A DNA stretch of 33,947 nt from a virus, in IMG/VR virus record IMGVR_UViG_3300020200_000090, positions 1-33,947 of that record. The stretch is one strand, 5' to 3'. The position numbers and the translations under genes were made by a program. The stretch's first letter is position 1; the number at the start of each line of letters is the position of its first letter. Shown piece after piece: positions 28,243 to 33,947 of this stretch. The notes beneath the pieces were generated by a model. The model searched no databases, was not told the DNA's origin, and saw only the letters and a list, made by a program, of their open reading frames with translations.

Positions 28243-31200
28243 ATGGCTGTTACTATTAGTTCATACAACGAGATACTAGGCAAATTAGTTCGTAAAATAA
28301 TAGCAGATACACCAGTGAATGATTTAAACCGGGGATCTGTTCTTTTAACATTGCTTGAAGCTGTGGCGTCTCAAGATTTTGAAAATAGCGCCAACATTCT
28401 TGGCGTACTAGAGTCTCTTAGTATAGATGCGTTAAAAAATTCAGATTTAGATCAAAGAGCTGCAGATTATGGTTTGACTAGGATTCCAGCTGGAAAAGCA
28501 ACTGGATTTGTAAATATTAAAGATACATCCATAACAAAAAGATCTACATCATTGTATGCTGTAAAACAAGCACCAATAGCAGGTTCTACTGTTATATATG
28601 TTAACGATGCTTCAGATTGGGACGCCTCTGGAGGTAGTCTTTATATAGGTAGAGGCACTCAACAGTTTGAGGGGCCGATTAATTATTCTTCTATAACTAA
28701 TAATACTAGTTTTTATACTATAAATTTATCTTCATCTCTTCAATACGATCATTTGATATCTGATTCTGTTGTCGATGCACAAGGAACAGTTGATCGTGAA
28801 ATATCATCTGGAACACTTGTAAAAATTCCAGCAAATAATCAAAATCCAGAAATATTATATTCAATACTCAGGGATGCGGTATTGCCAGCAGGTGAAGATG
28901 TCGTAAACAATATATTAATTATTGCCAATCAAGTTGGCTCATCTAGCAACACTGGTATCAATACAATTGTAGAGTTCTCATCTCCGCCTTTTACAAATGC
29001 TGCAGTTAGCAACTCAAATTCACTAACAGATGGAGTGGATACCGAATCTGATGATGATTTTAGAGAAAGAATTAAATCATACACTTCAACACTTGCAAGA
29101 GGAACAAGAGAAGCTATACTTAGTTCTGTTGTAGGAATTTCGGATTCAACAGATGGAAAGCAAGTATCATCTGCAACGATCACAGAGCCAGCAGTAATAA
29201 GTGATCCTTCTATAGTTTATGTAGATGATGGAAGCGGATTTCAGCCTACATATAAAGGACAAAGTGTTGACGTTATTCTATCATCTGCAACTGGTGATGA
29301 AGAATTTCTTCAATTAGCAAATTTTCCATTACCAAGACCGCAAGTAATAAACCAAGCAGATGGTCCTTATTCGTTAATTGACCAATGTGCTCTTTCTGTT
29401 GTTGTGGACAATTCTGAAGAAGAAATTTTATTTAAATCTTCTCAATTTAAAAATATAGCATCTGCAACATTACAAGAAATAGCTACTGTAATAAATGATA
29501 ATTCTATTAATTTTAAATGTAGACTTACTGAAAACTCAACTCGTTTATTACTATATCCAACTGCACATGATACAGAGTTTATTCAAGTATCATTATCTAA
29601 TTCTAATTTAGATGCAAATACTTATTTAAAATTTCCAACTAACAAATATTCATATATAACTTTATATAAAAACAATACTCTTTTGTCTGAAAAAGAATTT
29701 TCAGCAACACTTAGAACAATACCAAAATCTTCGTGGGGAATAACTTCGATAGGTAGTCTTATAATAGAGGTAGATGGAACGCCAGCTCAGAGTCGTACTT
29801 TTTCAAGTTTAGATTTTGACGGTCAATCTTTTGATGTGCTAACATCTTCTGATTGGGCTTCTGCTTTTAATAAAAAATTTGCCGGAATACGAGCATTAGC
29901 AACTTCTTCTGATCAAATAGAAATATCATCAAACTTAATTGGATATGAATCTTCTTTAAAGATATCTGGAGGAACTTATTTAAATAACATGTTCTCTGGT
30001 GTCGATACCTATGCAGAGGGCAAAACTTCTGACTTTGCATTAAATAGACAAACTGGCAATCTTCAAATGAAAACTCAAATTTCTTCTGGAGACACAATAA
30101 CAGCGGGATCTGTTGATGCAAAGGGAAATATAATATCAAATGCAGCAAGCGGAGTTTATAATCTAAATTTAGATGCTTTTGGCAGATCAGCAGAGATTGT
30201 AGTTGTTGCAGATGGCAATGATTCTGTTTTTAGAAATGAAGTAAATCCCATAGTTGGAACAACTCTTTTAATAACAGCATCATCTAATAAGATGAAAGTT
30301 ATTTCAAATGTAAATACTTTATTTGAAAAAGCTCAAATTGGGGATTTTTTATATATTGCAAACAGAGGCAATGATGCGGTAAATTGGTTTGATTCTAAAA
30401 ATTGTGGAATATTTAAAATAAGAGCAAAAGGAAACCACACTGATATCGGCACAGCTTGGGTGGAGGTCGATAATAAAGATGCAGTTAATAGCGGATCTGT
30501 TCGTTTGATTCAGTCATCTGAAGATATACAAGTTTTCTATGCAAATGTATATCCACAGCTTTGGAAAAGTTCTTATTTATCAAGTTTAGGAGACGCTACT
30601 ATAAAAGCAATAGTAGATTCTATAAATTTAAAACTTGAAAATGTAAAAAGCTCGATATATAAAACTAATTTAATAAAACTAACTAGCTCAACTGAAAATA
30701 ATGGATCTATATCATTGCCCATTTCTGCTGGCCTTATGACTAATGTCTTCGATTCTGGCATAGATGCTCAATTAGGTAATCAATCTAATATTGCAACAAA
30801 AATAACTCAAAAAGATATGATTAGCTTTTTTAAGAGAACTGAACCAAGTTCTTCTAATGTCTGGCTTAATAGATATGTATACAAAGATCTTAAAGGTTCT
30901 TTATCATCTGGATCTACAGATGTTTTTGGTTACAGTGAACAATTTATATTAAATCCATCTGGTTTGTTAAATAATACGACCATTTCTAATGACAATATCT
31001 TAAGCATAACCAGTGGATCTAATAAGTCTCATTTTAGAAATATTAAAGAATTCAATTCTGAGTTTGATCTTGGAACTCAAACAGAGACACCTTTTACTAT
31101 TTTTGATTATTTACCTAATGATGAGTTGAATATTGTAGAATCACTTGACATCTCATCTGATGACTCAATTGTTTTTATATTAGATGGAGACTCTGTAAAT

Positions 31201-33947
31201 AAAACTATAAATGTTAATTTTTGGAGAACTGGAAAAGTAAATACCAATCATTCTGCTTCGAATACATCTTTCTCTGCAGATGACATGGATAACGAAGCTG
31301 GGATTGATTTTAGTAATTTACAAATATGGAATAAAGAAAACAATTATACAGAATTTAAAGATTATGCAATTTGGTTTAGAAGTAGAAATTGGTATAGAAC
31401 AGGTGGAACATTAGGTTCTGGTGCTACTCTTTTATTAAGAGCAAAAGAATATGGTCCCAATGGAGATAAGTTATTTTTTAACATTGAATATCCAACAGCT
31501 CCAAATCAAGATTTTAATATAGATCACATAACCTCACCAGATGGATCTTTGTCTACCTATACGTTAGCAAGTGGCGATACGATTCCTACTGGAATAACTA
31601 GTGGAAATACTTTTTCTATAACAAAAAATGGAAACGAATGTACTTTAGATTTTAAAGAATCAAACATAGATTTGTCTGCATTAAATCCGGCCGGTGGAGA
31701 TATCATATCAATAACAGATCAGAGTGTGTCTGCTTCAAATAGAGGTTCTTTTAGAATCAATTCATTTAATTCTATTAATAAAACTTTAACAATAACCAAT
31801 GCAGCAGGATTTGCTACAACTCAAGGTTCTCCTGAGATATACAATATACAAACAATAGCAGATGTGGTGGGTACGCAAGGAAACATAACGATAACTTGTA
31901 CTTCCGAAGGAAATACTTCTAATAAAGTTGGCAGCGGTGATTATTTAATATTAAAAGATAATCAAGGAAATAAAATTGTATATTGGTATGCAGTTAATAA
32001 TAGTGGATCTGCTCCATCTTTAACTGGAATTTATCAATATATAAAAATAGCAACAATAGTAACTGGAGACACTGCAGCAGATGTTGCATCTAAAACCGCT
32101 GCTGTAATAAATGGTTCATATTCAGATTTTACAGCAAATTATTCTTCTGGAAATTCTGGAAATTCGTTTACTGTATTTAATACTTTTAATGGACCTGTTG
32201 TGTTGGATGAAAGTGGAAACTCTGGTACTGGTTTTGTTTATTCAAAAATAGATGGAAATCCTAATCAAACACTTGGTGGAAAATATTTTACAATACACGA
32301 CACAAATGGAAGCGTTGCGGTTTGGATGAATGTATATTCAAACACAGAGCCTGCACATGGTGCTGATAGGTCGATTCAAGTAGTGATTCCTTCTGGTAGT
32401 AGTTCTAATAATGTTGCTGATTTAATTGCTTCTGCTTTAGATTTAGATACTCAATTCTCTTGTACATATCTAAGCAATGTTGTCACTATAACAAACATAT
32501 ATAATGGAAGTCTTGAAAACGCGAACACTAACACAAGTGGCTTTACTATACAGACAGGAACAAATGGACAAAACGATGGAGTAGAAACAATAAATTCAGC
32601 TGAAGGTATTAAAGTATTTCCATTAATAGAAAATGATGCACAAACAATAGCTGAAAATATTAATAATAATTCATTAATAATGACAGCTGTTTCAATTGGT
32701 GATTCCTCTAAACTTTTCACAAGATCTACTAAAGAAGAAACATCATCTATTGCATATGATCATGCTTCGATCGATGGAAAAGTAAAAATGTTTGATGGTG
32801 AATCTTTTATAAAAATATTTGATAACGTAAATCCAAATTTTATACTTAAAAAAGATTTAGAATTACAAAACGTTCAACCATCAATATATAATATGTCAAA
32901 TTGTCCAAATCCAAACTCTTCTGAACTTGGTGAGTTTTTTAAATTAATTCCAAAAACAATTAAAAATGTAAAACATCACTTAAATCATAGAGCTCTTTCT
33001 CAACTTCCCATCGTAGCAGATGTTGATATTTGTAATAATTTTAGAAGAATTCAAATTAAATCTAAAAAACTTGGAACAGCTGGATCTGTTGAAGTCGTTG
33101 GTGGTCGAGCTAATTTAGGTGAATTTAGTATTTTTGGAGATAGTCAAATTTCAAGTAGTTCTTCTTCCAATATGTTAGAAACTAAAATATCAGCATATCC
33201 ATCTACTATAAATTCAAATGATATAATTAAAGTTTATAATGAAAAATCTGCAAAAAGACTTTCTCGTTTAAAATCAACAGATACAGTAGATGTTGCTGTA
33301 GTTTCTAATACCGAGTCTGAGTATTATTTTAATAAAAAAGATATTAATTCTTATTTCTTTGTACCATGGACAGTTACTGATGTTTCTTCTTTATACGGGA
33401 AGGCAAATGGGATTGTTTGGAGATGGCAACACGGTGATGCTGGAAAAACATTAAACATAACATCTTTAACAAATGGATTAATATCAGATCTTGCTTTTGT
33501 AAATGAATACGCATCAGATGGATCCACTGGTTCTGTTTCTTTAGAAGTTTTTTCTAAAACAAATGGAACTTTTTCTACTAAATTAAGTTTTAGTTTATCT
33601 ACTAATTCAACACCTACAAATGGTGATTATTTTACTTTTAGAAATGCAGATAATGATACGTTTGCTGTGTGGTTTAAAATAGGGAGTGGATCTAGTCCCA
33701 GTGGTGCTACTTATACAGATGCTTCATATAAAATACAAGTAGATATATTAAACACAGATTCTGCAAATCAAGTAATAGAAAAACTTAAATCAACACTTTT
33801 ATCAAATCATGAATTTGCATCGAAATTCTCATCATCAGATCTTCCTGCGACTTCGTTAGAGAATGTCTACGCCGGTGACTCATTGGGTGTTTGGGGAACT
33901 GAAAATTTTACTCAATGCAATATGAAAAACCAATCACAATCAACAGG
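28243..33947 (+). CDS. Giant baseplate J-like/gp6-type wedge protein (3' partial)
   Basis: Open for 1,901 codons to the window edge, starting MAVTISSYNEILGKLVRKII after AAGGTGAG. The baseplate J/gp6 signature lies at about 260-290: DGVDTESDDDFRERIKSYTS followed by ARGTREAI, preceded by SVLLTLLEAVASQDF at the start. Later come many beta-rich segments, including three copies of a domain with a '-VWF/VYW' core at about residues 1233, 1347 and 1795. Ordinary J-like proteins are 300-700 residues. The excess is beta-domain repeats that may form fibres or host-contact surfaces on the baseplate rim. This is the last gene in the window. Confidence 0.8.
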   Translation, partial: MAVTISSYNEILGKLVRKIIADTPVNDLNRGSVLLTLLEAVASQDFENSANILGVLESLSIDALKNSDLDQRAADYGLTRIPAGKATGFVNIKDTSITKRSTSLYAVKQAPIAGSTVIYVNDASDWDASGGSLYIGRGTQQFEGPINYSSITNNTSFYTINLSSSLQYDHLISDSVVDAQGTVDREISSGTLVKIPANNQNPEILYSILRDAVLPAGEDVVNNILIIANQVGSSSNTGINTIVEFSSPPFTNAAVSNSNSLTDGVDTESDDDFRERIKSYTSTLARGTREAILSSVVGISDSTDGKQVSSATITEPAVISDPSIVYVDDGSGFQPTYKGQSVDVILSSATGDEEFLQLANFPLPRPQVINQADGPYSLIDQCALSVVVDNSEEEILFKSSQFKNIASATLQEIATVINDNSINFKCRLTENSTRLLLYPTAHDTEFIQVSLSNSNLDANTYLKFPTNKYSYITLYKNNTLLSEKEFSATLRTIPKSSWGITSIGSLIIEVDGTPAQSRTFSSLDFDGQSFDVLTSSDWASAFNKKFAGIRALATSSDQIEISSNLIGYESSLKISGGTYLNNMFSGVDTYAEGKTSDFALNRQTGNLQMKTQISSGDTITAGSVDAKGNIISNAASGVYNLNLDAFGRSAEIVVVADGNDSVFRNEVNPIVGTTLLITASSNKMKVISNVNTLFEKAQIGDFLYIANRGNDAVNWFDSKNCGIFKIRAKGNHTDIGTAWVEVDNKDAVNSGSVRLIQSSEDIQVFYANVYPQLWKSSYLSSLGDATIKAIVDSINLKLENVKSSIYKTNLIKLTSSTENNGSISLPISAGLMTNVFDSGIDAQLGNQSNIATKITQKDMISFFKRTEPSSSNVWLNRYVYKDLKGSLSSGSTDVFGYSEQFILNPSGLLNNTTISNDNILSITSGSNKSHFRNIKEFNSEFDLGTQTETPFTIFDYLPNDELNIVESLDISSDDSIVFILDGDSVNKTINVNFWRTGKVNTNHSASNTSFSADDMDNEAGIDFSNLQIWNKENNYTEFKDYAIWFRSRNWYRTGGTLGSGATLLLRAKEYGPNGDKLFFNIEYPTAPNQDFNIDHITSPDGSLSTYTLASGDTIPTGITSGNTFSITKNGNECTLDFKESNIDLSALNPAGGDIISITDQSVSASNRGSFRINSFNSINKTLTITNAAGFATTQGSPEIYNIQTIADVVGTQGNITITCTSEGNTSNKVGSGDYLILKDNQGNKIVYWYAVNNSGSAPSLTGIYQYIKIATIVTGDTAADVASKTAAVINGSYSDFTANYSSGNSGNSFTVFNTFNGPVVLDESGNSGTGFVYSKIDGNPNQTLGGKYFTIHDTNGSVAVWMNVYSNTEPAHGADRSIQVVIPSGSSSNNVADLIASALDLDTQFSCTYLSNVVTITNIYNGSLENANTNTSGFTIQTGTNGQNDGVETINSAEGIKVFPLIENDAQTIAENINNNSLIMTAVSIGDSSKLFTRSTKEETSSIAYDHASIDGKVKMFDGESFIKIFDNVNPNFILKKDLELQNVQPSIYNMSNCPNPNSSELGEFFKLIPKTIKNVKHHLNHRALSQLPIVADVDICNNFRRIQIKSKKLGTAGSVEVVGGRANLGEFSIFGDSQISSSSSSNMLETKISAYPSTINSNDIIKVYNEKSAKRLSRLKSTDTVDVAVVSNTESEYYFNKKDINSYFFVPWTVTDVSSLYGKANGIVWRWQHGDAGKTLNITSLTNGLISDLAFVNEYASDGSTGSVSLEVFSKTNGTFSTKLSFSLSTNSTPTNGDYFTFRNADNDTFAVWFKIGSGSSPSGATYTDASYKIQVDILNTDSANQVIEKLKSTLLSNHEFASKFSSSDLPATSLENVYAGDSLGVWGTENFTQCNMKNQSQST

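Overview
This window reads as part of a large contractile-tailed bacteriophage (myovirus) genome. From about 11.2 kb to the right edge, a plus-strand, AT-rich late module runs in the usual contractile-tail order: connector/neck-type proteins, a 723-residue tail sheath protein, three tail-tube-like proteins, a tail chaperone pair joined by a -1 frameshift site, a tape measure protein, a hub, a spike, wedge proteins and a very long baseplate J-like protein. The last of these is still open after 1,901 codons at the right edge. Two lipoproteins and a GH24 endolysin suggest a Gram-negative host; I cannot name it.

Layout. (1) 2-1108, plus: the 3' part of a virion protein with a C-x2-H-x2-M motif and a short collagen-like stretch. 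(2) 1135-9588, minus: an accessory block of small genes. It holds three paralogues of a family I cannot name (1135, 7848, 9094), two lipoproteins, several membrane peptides of 28-44 residues, acidic and coiled-coil proteins, and remnants. Many of these genes follow a recurring element close to WTCCGATNCTATAAT (minus strand), the likely phage-specific promoter of the block. The 7-9.6 kb part is visibly richer in G+C than the rest. (3) 9589-10426: about 840 bases without a convincing gene. It holds four or five copies of that element, a 34-base-period direct repeat and a nested three-tier inverted repeat centred at 10215. (4) 10427-11218, minus: a Cys-rich domain followed by a T4-type lysozyme, with a well-formed internal start. 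(5) 11266-33947, plus: the virion module, including a 503-residue protein with an intact Nudix box.

How the parts work together: the right-hand genes build the neck, sheath, tube and baseplate, with tape-measure length setting tail length and the gpG/gpGT-like chaperones assembling around it. Their likely late promoters have TATAAT-type boxes 32-48 bases before the start codon. Left-hand genes are transcribed in the opposite direction under the different CCGAT-type element, which suggests two transcription classes. Things most worth checking are this promoter family, the structured 10.2 kb element, the three-paralogue family with its scattered fragments, in-frame coding-like continuations after stop codons of small genes, and the Nudix domain inside the virion operon.
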